A stretch of DNA of 53,654 nt from an uncultured Flavobacteriaceae bacterium (GCA_913020075.1 CAJWAE010000002.1:1-53654), one strand, 5' to 3'; numbered from the stretch's first letter, positions 17,812 through 26,673 are shown. Notes: generated by a model not told the origin, from the sequence alone. Translations and numbers: made by a program.

Positions 17812-17819
17812 TAAATATA
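17812..17819 (-). promoter_or_regulatory. Probable -7 promoter box of the suf operon
   Basis: The minus strand reads TATATTTA, seven of eight matches to TAnnTTTG, 27 bases upstream of the sufA ATG. A separate promoter is expected because the upstream lipoprotein genes are functionally unrelated. Confidence 0.4.
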
Positions 17820-17827
17820 GCTTATTT

Positions 17828-17859
17828 CTATTGATTTATTGGGACTTACTATTGATTTA
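17828..17859. repeat. Direct repeat pair upstream of the suf promoter, possible operator
   Basis: CTATTGATTTA occurs exactly at 17828-17838 and again at 17849-17859, a 21-base period close to two helical turns. The pair begins 8 bases upstream (in minus-strand sense) of the proposed suf -7 box. The geometry suits a regulator bound on one face of the helix. The identity of any regulator is unknown. Confidence 0.4.
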
Positions 17860-17881
17860 AGCTATTTAGAAATCAAAATGA

Positions 17882-19216
17882 TTAATGCCAAAAAGCAAGG
17901 AAAATATCTTTTTCTCCTCGTACTTTTGGAAAGTCTCCTGAAGTGCTTTCTGTACTTCCAACAATTACGACTCTTCCATCTTTAAAAAAAGCAGATGCAT
18001 ATCCAATGTCTAAACCGTTTCCCTCAAGCGAATAAGAGTTTATTGGGGATCCATTTGGAAGGGTATTTATTAAAATTATATTGTTGCTCATGGGGTTTTC
18101 ACCTTTATCAAGAATTAGTGAGGAATAATGTCCTAAAACAATTAGAGTTCCATCTGGTCGCTCCAGTATTGATTTTCCAGTTTCAAAACCATCTCCTCCA
18201 ATATTTTGAGTACTTTTAACAATACCCTCTGGAGTTAAAGTAACGATTACAATATCAGAGGATCCTTTCCCTTTTTTGAAATCTCCATCCTGACTAAAAG
18301 ATTGCCCTAAAACAACATAATCTCCTTGTCTATTTTCAATAACTGCTTCAGCCCCATCATAGCCAGAGCCTCCAACTGACTTCTCCCAAATCAAAGAACC
18401 CATAGAGTCGATTTTTATAACCCAGATGTCATAGCCTCCTCGAGGGTATTCTATGTCAACATCTTGACTCTCTGAAGTACCTACAATTAGAAAGTCACCA
18501 TCTTTAGTTTCAATTGCATCATAAGAACGATCATTGCTTTTACCACCATAATAACGACTCCATTGCAAATTTCCATGCTGATCAAGCTTATGACACCAAA
18601 ACTCTCCAACACCATGCTTTTTTTTAGAATTGGATTGTTTATTGAAATTTCCTTCACCTTCAGATGCTGTAACATCTAAAAATCCATTAAAAAAAATACC
18701 TCCATCGCTGGTTTTAATGATACTATAGGCATGGTCGTGCCCTAAAAATCCAAAACTTTTTTCCCACAAAAGATTACCTCGATTGTCAGTTCGCAGTAGC
18801 CAATTGTCGTGCTGTCCTTGATTTGAAGAAGCGTCTCCGTCTTCACTTTTACTGTATCCAATTAAGGCAAATCCTTCATCCTCTAATTGAATCATATCAT
18901 ATCCCCTATCGTCATCTTCACCACCATAAGTTTGTGTCCATTCAACAACAGCATTAGCATCAAATTTCATGACAAAAAAATCACTCCCTTCACGTATTTT
19001 TGACACAAAATCATTATCAGTGCTTTGAGTATTTCCTATAATTGCAAATCCACCATCTTGAGTAATGATCACTGAATGAGCTACATCTTCAAGGCTACCT
19101 CCATAGGTATCAACCTTAAGCCAATTCCCTCTGGCAATAGGAAATAATGGCCAATCTGTTTCATCAATAGTAGTGCATGAAAAGACAAGAAGCAAAACAA
19201 AAAAAACTCTAAACAT
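17882..19216 (-). CDS. Beta-propeller-repeat lipoprotein of unknown function
   Basis: The protein has 444 residues. The signal peptide ends in V-F-S-C (Cys14). The remainder is about seven repeats of 50-60 residues of the form Y-G-G-x-x-x-D-x-A-x-x-I-x-x-x-x-D-G-G-F-x-I-x-G-x-x-x-S-x-D-G-D-F, each ending in an I-K-I-D-x-x-G-x-L-x-W-E-K strand. This layout predicts a seven-bladed propeller on the outer surface or in the periplasm. It begins 2 bases after the upstream choice-of-anchor-B-type gene, so both are probably expressed together. I do not assign a function; such folds often serve as binding scaffolds. Confidence 0.75.
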   Translation of the reverse strand: MFRVFFVLLLVFSCTTIDETDWPLFPIARGNWLKVDTYGGSLEDVAHSVIITQDGGFAIIGNTQSTDNDFVSKIREGSDFFVMKFDANAVVEWTQTYGGEDDDRGYDMIQLEDEGFALIGYSKSEDGDASSNQGQHDNWLLRTDNRGNLLWEKSFGFLGHDHAYSIIKTSDGGIFFNGFLDVTASEGEGNFNKQSNSKKKHGVGEFWCHKLDQHGNLQWSRYYGGKSNDRSYDAIETKDGDFLIVGTSESQDVDIEYPRGGYDIWVIKIDSMGSLIWEKSVGGSGYDGAEAVIENRQGDYVVLGQSFSQDGDFKKGKGSSDIVIVTLTPEGIVKSTQNIGGDGFETGKSILERPDGTLIVLGHYSSLILDKGENPMSNNIILINTLPNGSPINSYSLEGNGLDIGYASAFFKDGRVVIVGSTESTSGDFPKVRGEKDIFLAFWH

Positions 19217-19218
19217 AA

Positions 19219-20469
19219 TTATTCTGAGGCTTTGACCAGAAATAAACCTGAATTAATATCATTTATAGCGATGATTCCACTTTCAAAATAAGGATATACA
19301 CTCCAAACCCCATTAAAATAAGGATTATTATCAGAGGGGTAAGTGTCAAAATAGCCGATTTCTGTTACATTTTTATTATCAATTCCGCTAATATCCAGAA
19401 CACGAAGTCCTGCAGTATAGCTAGCTATATAAAAAAAATTATCTTTTGAATATCCATTGTGATCAATTGCATAAACGTTTGCAAAGTAATTCAAATGAAG
19501 TTCTGGGCTTAAAATACTTGTTAGATCAAAAATTCGAGTTAAAGTAGGTGCTCCATAGCGTAATTCATCTAATTCATCTCCCAAAAAAAAATACCTGTGG
19601 TCTTGTGAAAGATATCCTTGATGAGTATAGCCTCCATTCTCGTATGTGATGGAATTGATCAAACTAGGGTTTTGTTTGTCAGTAACATCTAGAATCACAA
19701 TTTGATTATTATCACCCCCATCGCTGTTGCTTCCAAAAAACAATTCTTTTCCCTGAAAAGCAGTATCTGGCCCATTATAGTTTACAATTTGAGCGTCATG
19801 AGTGTAAGATTCAGCCGCGTATCCACCAACTACCTCAGGCCTTTTAGGATCATTGATATCAATAAATACGGGGCCTCCTTCGAATAGATTTGATCCAACA
19901 ACATAAGCAAACCCACTCTCTTCGTTAATAGCAATGTTATGTGCATTTCCAAAATCTGTTAGATAAGCATCTACTGTAAAAGTAGTTGGAGCTGAAAGAC
20001 CCCTTAAACGCGTTAAATCAAAAACCTGCAGTCCGTGACCCGAAGCTTCACTTACTATAAACGCATGGTTTTTATAAACTTTAATATCTCTCCAACTACT
20101 TGGATCTGTTGCTGTAAATAGTTTTCCTAAAAAAAGAGGTTTTTCCGGGTCACTAATGTCAACAAAGGCAGTTCCATCGTCAAGACCAGATAAAACATAT
20201 TCTTTTCCAGTATCTGAATCAGTCCAACCCCAATTATCATTTCCAGAATCACTTTGAAAAACTTCTAAGGGAATAAATGAAAGTAAATCATATCCCATAC
20301 AAGGATAAATTCCTGCCATTCCTTCTTCACAGGGAGTTTTCGTTTTAGAAATTGGTGTAACAGGCTCGATTATTACATCAGGTGATGATGGTTCTTCTTC
20401 AACTGCTAAGTCTCTAGTACAAGAAAGAAATAAGAAAAAAACAAGAGCTTTTAAGGTTATTGGCTTCAT
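19219..20469 (-). CDS. Choice-of-anchor B family (LVIVD-repeat) lipoprotein
   Basis: The protein has 416 residues, with a signal peptide and lipobox L-F-L-S-C (Cys17). It begins with a C-E-E-G-M-A-G-I-Y-P-C-M-G-Y segment, then has LVIVD-like blades (F-V-D-I-S-D-P-E-K-P-L-F-L-G, V-F-D-L-T-R-L, F-I-D-I-N-D-P-K-R-P-E-V-V-G, I-L-D-V-T-D-K-Q-N-P, V-L-D-I-S-G-I-D). This matches choice-of-anchor B proteins, surface propellers common in marine Bacteroidota and gammaproteobacteria and usually of unknown role. Here a lipid anchor replaces a C-terminal sorting tail. It is the first gene of a two-gene unit. Confidence 0.8.
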   Translation of the reverse strand: MKPITLKALVFFLFLSCTRDLAVEEEPSSPDVIIEPVTPISKTKTPCEEGMAGIYPCMGYDLLSFIPLEVFQSDSGNDNWGWTDSDTGKEYVLSGLDDGTAFVDISDPEKPLFLGKLFTATDPSSWRDIKVYKNHAFIVSEASGHGLQVFDLTRLRGLSAPTTFTVDAYLTDFGNAHNIAINEESGFAYVVGSNLFEGGPVFIDINDPKRPEVVGGYAAESYTHDAQIVNYNGPDTAFQGKELFFGSNSDGGDNNQIVILDVTDKQNPSLINSITYENGGYTHQGYLSQDHRYFFLGDELDELRYGAPTLTRIFDLTSILSPELHLNYFANVYAIDHNGYSKDNFFYIASYTAGLRVLDISGIDNKNVTEIGYFDTYPSDNNPYFNGVWSVYPYFESGIIAINDINSGLFLVKASE

Positions 20470-20539
20470 TAAAAATTTTTTAAAATTACATAAAAAAACA
20501 TAAGTTGAAAATAATGTTTAACTATTAATTAGGGATGTG

Positions 20540-20547
20540 TATTTTTG
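20540..20547 (+). promoter_or_regulatory. -7 promoter box directly before thiL
   Basis: TATTTTTG is an exact TAnnTTTG match ending 4 bases before the ATG at 20552. It overlaps the codons that an upstream GTG start at 20537 would use, which argues that translation starts at 20552. Confidence 0.55.
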
Positions 20548-20551
20548 TGAA

Positions 20552-21592
20552 ATGTTAGAAAATAAAACCCCTTCCAAAACAGCAATTTCTGAGTTAGGTG
20601 AATTTGCTTTAATTGACCACTTGACAAGCTCTTTTAATCTTAAACACAAAACTAGTGTTTTAGGAATTGGTGATGATGCGGCTGTTTTAAAATTCGGGAA
20701 AGATGAAACGCTAGTTAGTACTGATCTTTTAATTGAAGGAGTTCATTTTGATTTAAGCTATATGCCTCTAAAACACCTAGGATATAAAGCTGTAGTTGTT
20801 AATCTTTCAGACATCTACGCAATGAATGCTAGTCCAACTCAAATTACTGTTTCAATTGCGGTTTCAAATCGTTTCACATTAGAAGCGATTGAAGAATTCT
20901 ATCAGGGAATTTCTATTGCATGTGAAAACTACAAGGTTGATTTGATTGGTGGTGATACGACAAGTAGTACAAGTGGACTTACAATCTCAATTACAGCTTT
21001 AGGATCTGTATCTAAAAAACAGATTTCACTTCGCTCAGGTGCTCAAGAAAATGATTTACTTGTCGTAAGTGGAGATTTAGGAGGAGCATATATGGGGTTA
21101 CAAGTTTTGGAAAGAGAGAAAGCAGTTTTCAAAGTTAATCCAAATTCGCAGCCTGATTTGAGTGGATATTCTTATAGTATTGAACGTCAACTAAAGCCCA
21201 AGGCTCGAAAAGATATTATTGAATTACTCGATGAATTAGATATTAAACCATCTGCAATGATTGATATTAGCGATGGTCTTTCTTCTGAAATATTACATTT
21301 ATCTAAAGCTTCTGATGTGGGTTTTCATCTTTTTGAAGAAAAGCTTCCAATTGATCCAGAGGTAATTGGCATCTGTGAGGAATTTAAATTTAATTCAACC
21401 ACTGCAGTACTTAATGGTGGTGAAGATTATGAATTACTTTTTACTATATCACAAAATGATTTTGAAAAAATCAAAAATCATCCATTATTAACCGTAATTG
21501 GTCACGCTATTGATTCAAAAGGTGGATGTCAAATGATTAATGGTATAGGACATCAAATTGAACTTACTGCTCAGGGTTGGAAATCATTTTAA
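20552..21592 (+). CDS. thiL: Thiamine-monophosphate kinase
   Basis: The protein has 346 residues from the ATG at 20552; a GTG at 20537 would add five residues but lies across the promoter box. It phosphorylates thiamine monophosphate to thiamine diphosphate with ATP. Family motifs are G-I-G-D-D-A-A-V-L near 37, S-T-D-L-L-I-E-G-V-H-F, D-L-I-G-G-D-T-T near 130, and a C-terminal I-D-I-S-D-G-L-S-S-E. Its presence suggests that the cell makes or salvages thiamine phosphate, in addition to the thiamine uptake genes at 45.6-50.9 kb. It is convergent with the ZIP transporter gene, 7 bases away. Confidence 0.92.
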   Translation: MLENKTPSKTAISELGEFALIDHLTSSFNLKHKTSVLGIGDDAAVLKFGKDETLVSTDLLIEGVHFDLSYMPLKHLGYKAVVVNLSDIYAMNASPTQITVSIAVSNRFTLEAIEEFYQGISIACENYKVDLIGGDTTSSTSGLTISITALGSVSKKQISLRSGAQENDLLVVSGDLGGAYMGLQVLEREKAVFKVNPNSQPDLSGYSYSIERQLKPKARKDIIELLDELDIKPSAMIDISDGLSSEILHLSKASDVGFHLFEEKLPIDPEVIGICEEFKFNSTTAVLNGGEDYELLFTISQNDFEKIKNHPLLTVIGHAIDSKGGCQMINGIGHQIELTAQGWKSF

Positions 21593-21599
21593 AAAATGA

Positions 21600-22415
21600 C
21601 TAGCCTAGGGCAACATCCAGAATCATCATAACTATAAATCCACCAACAAAGCCTAATGTTGCAATGTCTGTGTTTTTATCCAATTGAGTTTCTGGAATAA
21701 CTTCCTCAACTACAACAAATATCATAGCTCCAGCTGCGAATGATAATGCATAAGGAAGTAGAGGAGTAAAAAAAGTAACTGCTACGGCACCTATAACGGC
21801 AGCTATTGGCTCTACAATAGCAGATAATTGACCATACCAAAAACTCTTAAACCTACTAAGCCCTAGTCTTCTCATGGGCATTGAAACCGCAATCCCTTCG
21901 GGGAAATTTTGAATTCCAATACCAATAGCAAGAGCTACGGCACCCCCAATAGAAGCCTCAGGAATTCCTGCGGCAACCCCACCAAATAAAACTCCAATGG
22001 CTAATCCTTCAGGAATATTGTGAAGTGTAATGGCTAATGCCAAAAGAGTCGTTCTATGCCAGGGGGTTTTTATCCCTTCGCTTTCTTTAAAATTAATATG
22101 GATGTGGGGTAAGACTTTATCCAACCCAAAAATAAATAAAGCTCCTAACCCAAACCCAACTGCTGCAGGAATCACTTTAACAAAACCTTCCCCTGGACTC
22201 ATTTCTATTCCTGGAGCTAACAAGCTCCAGAAACTAGCAGCCACCATAACACCTCCAGTAAAACCTAACAAACCATCCAAAACCACACGATTCATTTCTT
22301 TAACAAAAAAAACAAGAGAGGCACCTAAAGCGGTAAGTCCCCAGGTGAAAAGCGTTGCATAAAATGCTCCTAAAATGGGATCAATATTTTTAAAAAAATC
22401 TATAATTGAATCCAT
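21600..22415 (-). CDS. ZIP-family divalent metal transporter (ZupT-like)
   Basis: The protein has 271 residues with about eight membrane segments. The paired metal-site helices are H-N-I-P-E-G-L-A-I-G near 130 and Q-N-F-P-E-G-I-A-V-S near 167, the hallmark of ZIP metal importers, and the C-terminal V-V-E-E-V-I-P-E-T is also typical. It probably imports zinc or iron across the inner membrane. Metal specificity cannot be read from the sequence. Its own -7 box lies at 22432-22439. Confidence 0.88.
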   Translation of the reverse strand: MDSIIDFFKNIDPILGAFYATLFTWGLTALGASLVFFVKEMNRVVLDGLLGFTGGVMVAASFWSLLAPGIEMSPGEGFVKVIPAAVGFGLGALFIFGLDKVLPHIHINFKESEGIKTPWHRTTLLALAITLHNIPEGLAIGVLFGGVAAGIPEASIGGAVALAIGIGIQNFPEGIAVSMPMRRLGLSRFKSFWYGQLSAIVEPIAAVIGAVAVTFFTPLLPYALSFAAGAMIFVVVEEVIPETQLDKNTDIATLGFVGGFIVMMILDVALG

Positions 22416-22431
22416 TATTTTTATTTTTCGA

Positions 22432-22439
22432 CAAAAATA
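22432..22439 (-). promoter_or_regulatory. -7 promoter box for the ZIP transporter
   Basis: The minus strand reads TATTTTTG, an exact match to TAnnTTTG, 16 bases before the ATG at 22415. Confidence 0.5.
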
Positions 22440-22479
22440 AAGACTTATTAATGATTATTGATCGTATTAAGGTTTTAAT

Positions 22480-22487
22480 TACTTTTA
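22480..22487 (+). promoter_or_regulatory. Possible -7 promoter box for lycopene cyclase
   Basis: TACTTTTA matches TAnnTTTG at seven of eight positions and ends 10 bases before the ATG at 22498. It is divergent from the ZIP promoter. Confidence 0.35.
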
Positions 22488-22497
22488 CATCTTATCT

Positions 22498-23652
22498 ATG
22501 GGAAACAAAGAAATTGATTTTATCATTTGTGGAGGAGGGATATCGGGGCTACTTTTATTAAACGCACTTAATAAAGACTCGTTTTTCAAGGATCATCGTA
22601 TCGTACTAATAGAAAAAGAAACGAAAAATACTAATGATCGTACTTTGTGTTTTTGGGAACAAAATTCTGGTTCTTTTGATTCATTACTCTATAATAAATG
22701 GAGCATAGCTCAATTTTCATCAGATGAGCTAAAACTGGAATTTGACCTAAGTCCTTATAATTATAAGATGTTGCGCTCTAAAAAATTTTATGCTCAATAT
22801 TATGCAGAATTAAAAAAAAATAAAAACATAACTTTAATTAAAGCTGAAATTAAAAGTTTTAAGTCAGAGGATAATTCATCAATTGTTCATACTGATAAAG
22901 GATCTTTTATATCAAAATTTGTTTTTAACAGTATTTTTAATCCTAAGATACTTTATAATCAAAAAAAATATCCTTTGTTACAGCAGCATTTTATAGGTTG
23001 GTTTATTAATACTACTAAAGCAGTCTTTGATCCTGAGAAAATTCTTTTTATGGATTTTGATATCCCTCAAAATGATTTAACCAGGTTTATATATTTTCTA
23101 CCAATTGACTCTCAAAATGCATTAGTAGAATACACACTTTTTTCAGAGCATTTAATAAACAAAGTGGACTACGAAAATGGTATACGCGATTTTTTGTCTT
23201 CCAAAGGAATTTTAAACTATACCATTAACGAAGTAGAACAAGGTAGTATCCCGATGAGTTGTTTTCCACTTGAAAAACTAAACACCACTTCTCTAATGCA
23301 TATAGGAACAGCAGGCGGATGGACTAAAGCTAGTACTGGATTTACTTTTATGAATACTAATAGACAGGTGAGTCGATTAGTCGAATTTTTAAAAAAAGAC
23401 AAACCCCTCAATACTTTTAAAACAATTAGCAGGTACCGTTTTTATGATATGCTTTTCATAGATGTACTTTCTAAGCATAACGGACAAGGAAGTAAATTAT
23501 TTGAGCGAATGTTTTTAAAAAATTCTCCATTGACTATTTTTCGTTTCATAGATGAAGAAACCACGTTTATTGAAGAACTGAAAATCATGTCTTCATTTAC
23601 TTTCAAACAAATTGGCTGGTTTTTAAAAGCTCTTTTGTCTCGCCTTTTTTAA
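22498..23652 (+). CDS. crtY: Lycopene cyclase, CrtY type
   Basis: The protein has 384 residues. The N-terminal flavin/dinucleotide fold is I-I-C-G-G-G-I-S-G-L-L (residues 8-18). CrtY-type motifs follow: N-D-R-T-L-C-F-W-E near 47, F-L-P-I-D-S-Q-N-A-L-V-E-Y-T near 200, and a G-T-A-G-G-W-T-K-A-S-T-G-F-T-F block near 265. The enzyme cyclises lycopene to beta-carotene, the precursor of zeaxanthin and, in rhodopsin-bearing flavobacteria, of retinal. No other carotenoid gene is in the window apart from the prenyl synthase with which it overlaps tail to tail by 4 bases. Confidence 0.85.
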   Translation: MGNKEIDFIICGGGISGLLLLNALNKDSFFKDHRIVLIEKETKNTNDRTLCFWEQNSGSFDSLLYNKWSIAQFSSDELKLEFDLSPYNYKMLRSKKFYAQYYAELKKNKNITLIKAEIKSFKSEDNSSIVHTDKGSFISKFVFNSIFNPKILYNQKKYPLLQQHFIGWFINTTKAVFDPEKILFMDFDIPQNDLTRFIYFLPIDSQNALVEYTLFSEHLINKVDYENGIRDFLSSKGILNYTINEVEQGSIPMSCFPLEKLNTTSLMHIGTAGGWTKASTGFTFMNTNRQVSRLVEFLKKDKPLNTFKTISRYRFYDMLFIDVLSKHNGQGSKLFERMFLKNSPLTIFRFIDEETTFIEELKIMSSFTFKQIGWFLKALLSRLF

Positions 23653-24626
23653 AATTTTCGCTCCATCAAATTTTGGCCAAAAGATTTCAATAGCACTTTA
23701 CTGTTTTTATTTATCCTTAACCCATCTAATTTTTTGAATGCTTCTTGAGTATAATAAGTAACCAGTTGTTGACATTCTTTTGCGGATTTTGAGGATTCAA
23801 AAAGTACTTTTACAGCTTCTATTTTTTGATTTGCATTTAATGGATCTGAACTTTTAAACCACTTTTTTATAGCTTTTTTTTCTCTTAAAGTACCTAGTTC
23901 CATAGCTTTATGATATAAAATTGTTTTTTTATTTTCAATTATATCTCCCCCTGTCTGCTTTCCAAAACTATTAGGATCCCCAAAAGCATCTAAATAATCG
24001 TCCTGAATCTGAAATGCTAAACCTATTAAAATTCCAAAATCATAGATGATTTGAGCGTCAGCATTAGAAGCTTTTCCAATCCAAGCTCCCAATTTTAGTG
24101 AACAGCCAACAAGAACTGCAGTTTTCAGTTTAATCATTTCCAAATAGGCTGAAATAGTGACTTTATTTTGAGTTTCAAAGTCCATATCAAATTGTTGCCC
24201 TTCGCATACTTCAATTGCGGTTTTGCTTAGTAAACTATTTAGTTTTTTGTATAAAGGATCTGGATAATCTTCTAGATATTGATAGGCTTGAATTAACATT
24301 GCGTCTCCCGAAAGAATTCCTGTACTGACATCCCACTTAAAATGAACTGTGGGTTTGCCTCTTCGTAGAGGCGCCGCATCCATTATATCATCATGCATTA
24401 AAGTGAAATTATGAAAAACTTCAACAGATAATGCTGCAGGTAAAGCATCACTAGGGTCTTTACCAAAAGCTTCAGTTGCAATTAATGTTAAAAGCGGGCG
24501 AAGACGTTTTCCACCGAGACTTAAAAGGTAGTCTATAGGTGCATATAAACCTTTCGGATAATCTTTTTGTTTTAAATTTTTTAAGTAAGAATCAAAAAGC
24601 GATTTATAACTTATTAGTGAATTCAT
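23649..24626 (-). CDS. Polyprenyl diphosphate synthase (FPP/GGPP type)
   Basis: The protein has 325 residues, an all-alpha trans-prenyltransferase. The first aspartate-rich motif is H-D-D-I-M-D with downstream R-R-G-K-P-T-V-H; the second is Q-D-D-Y-L-D-A-F-G-D. It joins isopentenyl diphosphate units to an allylic primer. The residue five before the first motif is Phe, which in this family tends to limit chain length, so an FPP or GGPP product is likely. It could supply carotenoid synthesis for the convergent lycopene cyclase and, with dxs at 34.3 kb, the wider isoprenoid pathway. Confidence 0.88.
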   Translation of the reverse strand: MNSLISYKSLFDSYLKNLKQKDYPKGLYAPIDYLLSLGGKRLRPLLTLIATEAFGKDPSDALPAALSVEVFHNFTLMHDDIMDAAPLRRGKPTVHFKWDVSTGILSGDAMLIQAYQYLEDYPDPLYKKLNSLLSKTAIEVCEGQQFDMDFETQNKVTISAYLEMIKLKTAVLVGCSLKLGAWIGKASNADAQIIYDFGILIGLAFQIQDDYLDAFGDPNSFGKQTGGDIIENKKTILYHKAMELGTLREKKAIKKWFKSSDPLNANQKIEAVKVLFESSKSAKECQQLVTYYTQEAFKKLDGLRINKNSKVLLKSFGQNLMERKF

Positions 24627-24637
24627 TCTTTTTTTTA

Positions 24638-24645
24638 CAAAAATA
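24638..24645 (-). promoter_or_regulatory. -7 promoter box for the polyprenyl synthase
   Basis: The minus strand reads TATTTTTG, an exact consensus match, 11 bases before the ATG at 24626. Confidence 0.5.
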
Positions 24646-24677
24646 CAAGATTTGATTTAAAAACTTTGGAGACTTTT

Positions 24678-24707
24678 TTTGTTTTATAGTTTCCTTTGCT
24701 ATATTTG
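24678..24707 (+). promoter_or_regulatory. Complete -33/-7 promoter of the TetR-RND efflux operon
   Basis: TTTG at 24678-24681 and TATATTTG at 24700-24707 are separated by 18 bases, inside the 17-23 range of the Bacteroidota vegetative promoter. The ATG of the TetR gene is 12 bases further on. Being the first gene, the regulator probably controls this promoter itself. Confidence 0.6.
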
Positions 24708-24719
24708 CGAAAAAAATAA

Positions 24720-25325
24720 ATGGGAAAAGATATCATTCAAATTGCTTTATCACTCTTCCTAAAATATGGTTTCAAAAGTGTGACAATGGATGATATTGCT
24801 CAAGAAATGCGAGTATCAAAGAAAACGATTTATGCGCATTTTCCAAACAAAGAAAGTTTGGTGATGAAAAGTTCAGAATTCCATTTTAATATGGTAATGA
24901 ATCATATGAATGATATTTCAAACCACTCTAAAGATCCTATTATTGAATTATACCAACTCAAAAAGGAAGCACTGAAACATCTCTCAAGTAAAAAAATATC
25001 TCCACAATATCAATTACAGAAATACTACCCTAATGCATATGCAAATTTAAAAGAAAAAGAATTTGAATCTATTGGAAATTTGTTTTCTAAAAGTATTATT
25101 AAGGGTATTAAAACCGGTTTATTCCGTAAAGAACTTAATGTAGATTTTGTAGTTCGTATTTTTTTTAATGGTATAAGAGGAATTAAAGACATCCATTTAT
25201 TTCCGATCGAACAATTCGAAATTGACCATCTAATGGTTGCTTTTTCAGAATACCACCTTCGCGCAATTTGTACTCTTCAGGGGATTTCTAAACTTGAACA
25301 ATATAAAAAAGAATTAAATCTATGA
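24720..25325 (+). CDS. TetR/AcrR family transcriptional regulator
   Basis: The protein has 201 residues. The N-terminal helix-turn-helix is clear: F-K-S-V-T-M-D-D-I-A-Q-E-M-R-V-S-K-K-T-I-Y near residues 19-39, followed by A-H-F-P-N-K-E-S-L-V. The C-terminal ligand domain is unassigned. It is the first gene of an efflux operon and overlaps the TolC gene by 4 bases (ATGA), the usual place for a local repressor of RND pumps. The ligand is unknown. Confidence 0.88.
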   Translation: MGKDIIQIALSLFLKYGFKSVTMDDIAQEMRVSKKTIYAHFPNKESLVMKSSEFHFNMVMNHMNDISNHSKDPIIELYQLKKEALKHLSSKKISPQYQLQKYYPNAYANLKEKEFESIGNLFSKSIIKGIKTGLFRKELNVDFVVRIFFNGIRGIKDIHLFPIEQFEIDHLMVAFSEYHLRAICTLQGISKLEQYKKELNL

Positions 25326-26665
25326 TTTATAAAATATTTATTTTTTCAATTATACTTTTTGGAATAGAGGAATCCATAGCTCAAACTTTACCTGAAAGTG
25401 TTACATTAGAAGAAGCATTAGTTTTTGGTTTGGAGAATAATCGAAACATTATCAATGCTGGCCGAGAAGTTCAAAGAGCCTACAAAGAAAAATGGAGTGT
25501 AGTGGCTAGTGGGCTTCCTCAAATTAGTGCAAGTGCTGACTACAAAAATTTTATTGAATTACCCACCTCTTTAGTTCCCGCAGAATTCTTTGGAGGAAAA
25601 GAGGATCAATTCGCTGAAGTACAATTTGGAACTCCTCAAAACTTGAGCGCAGGAGTTATATTAGAACAATTAATTTTTGATGGATCTTATTTTATCGGAC
25701 TTCAATCAATTAAAATATTTACAACTATTTCTGAAAATATTTTAGAAAAAACAGTCCTAGAAATTAAAAAAAATATTGTTTCTACTTACTCATCGGTTCT
25801 TCTTATTCGTGAAAATATTAGGTTTTTGGAAAAGAATATGGCTAGCTTAAGATTGAATTTAAATGAATTAATTGCTTTATATGAAAATGGCTTTAAAGAA
25901 GAAGAAAGCGTAGAACAACTTCGCCTAACTCTTGCTGAAGTTGAAACTCAACTTCGTTATGCCCAGAATACAGAACGTATTACTTTAGATATGCTCAAGC
26001 TTTTATTGGGTTTTCCTACAAATTCTAAAATGTTTTTAAAAGATAGTTTAGAGAATTTGACAACTGAGAGCCTTTTTAATCTAAAAACCAACAAAAATAT
26101 CGATTACACAAACAATATCGATATTAAAATTGCCGAAAATACTCTTCTTCAAGAGGGAGCATTGTATAAATACGAGCTCTCTAAAAACCTACCTCGCCTT
26201 TCTGCTTTTTTAAGCGGAAATTATACAGGAAATAGCGATCGATTTTCTTTTGCCGAAAATGATCAAAAATGGTTTGGAACTGCACTTTTTGGGATTAATC
26301 TTCAAGTACCTATTTTTAGTTCATTTATGAGATTAGCTCAATCTCAAAAAGCAAAAATAAAGATTGAACAAGCTCAATCTTCATTAGAAGAAACTCAAGA
26401 ACGAGTTTATATTGAAGTGCAGGCTGCAAAAAATGAATATCAACTATCCGTTGAGACATATTTTACTAACAAAGAAAATCTTGCTCTTGCCACGAGAATA
26501 GAGAAAAAAAATCAACTTAAATATTTTGAGGGTATTTCTAGTTCTTTTGAACTAAGACAAGCACAGCTTCAAATGTATGGTGCCCAAAACAATTATATAA
26601 AAGCGATTCAAAATGTAATTCAAAAAAAAATAAATTTAGAAACGCTACTTAACTCTCCTCAATAA
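25322..26665 (+). CDS. TolC-family outer membrane efflux protein
   Basis: The protein has 447 residues with an N-terminal signal peptide ending near A-Q-T-L. The N-terminal V-T-L-E-E-A-L-V-F-G-L-E-N-N-R-N-I and the long paired coiled-coil helices (for example residues 135-220 and 335-440) are typical of the outer membrane efflux protein family. It forms the outer-membrane exit duct of the RND pump encoded downstream. It overlaps the TetR gene and lies 8 bases from the adaptor gene. Confidence 0.9.
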   Translation: MIYKIFIFSIILFGIEESIAQTLPESVTLEEALVFGLENNRNIINAGREVQRAYKEKWSVVASGLPQISASADYKNFIELPTSLVPAEFFGGKEDQFAEVQFGTPQNLSAGVILEQLIFDGSYFIGLQSIKIFTTISENILEKTVLEIKKNIVSTYSSVLLIRENIRFLEKNMASLRLNLNELIALYENGFKEEESVEQLRLTLAEVETQLRYAQNTERITLDMLKLLLGFPTNSKMFLKDSLENLTTESLFNLKTNKNIDYTNNIDIKIAENTLLQEGALYKYELSKNLPRLSAFLSGNYTGNSDRFSFAENDQKWFGTALFGINLQVPIFSSFMRLAQSQKAKIKIEQAQSSLEETQERVYIEVQAAKNEYQLSVETYFTNKENLALATRIEKKNQLKYFEGISSSFELRQAQLQMYGAQNNYIKAIQNVIQKKINLETLLNSPQ

Positions 26666-26673
26666 TAATAGTC

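Noticed and set aside
20537-20551. GTG start five codons upstream in thiL
   Set aside because: It overlaps the TATTTTTG promoter box at 20540-20547, so the transcript would not include it.
21584-21599. TCATTTT/AAAATGA inverted repeat between thiL and the ZIP gene as a terminator
   Set aside because: The stem is wholly A/T-rich with a 2-base loop and has no following T-run, so it is too weak to call.
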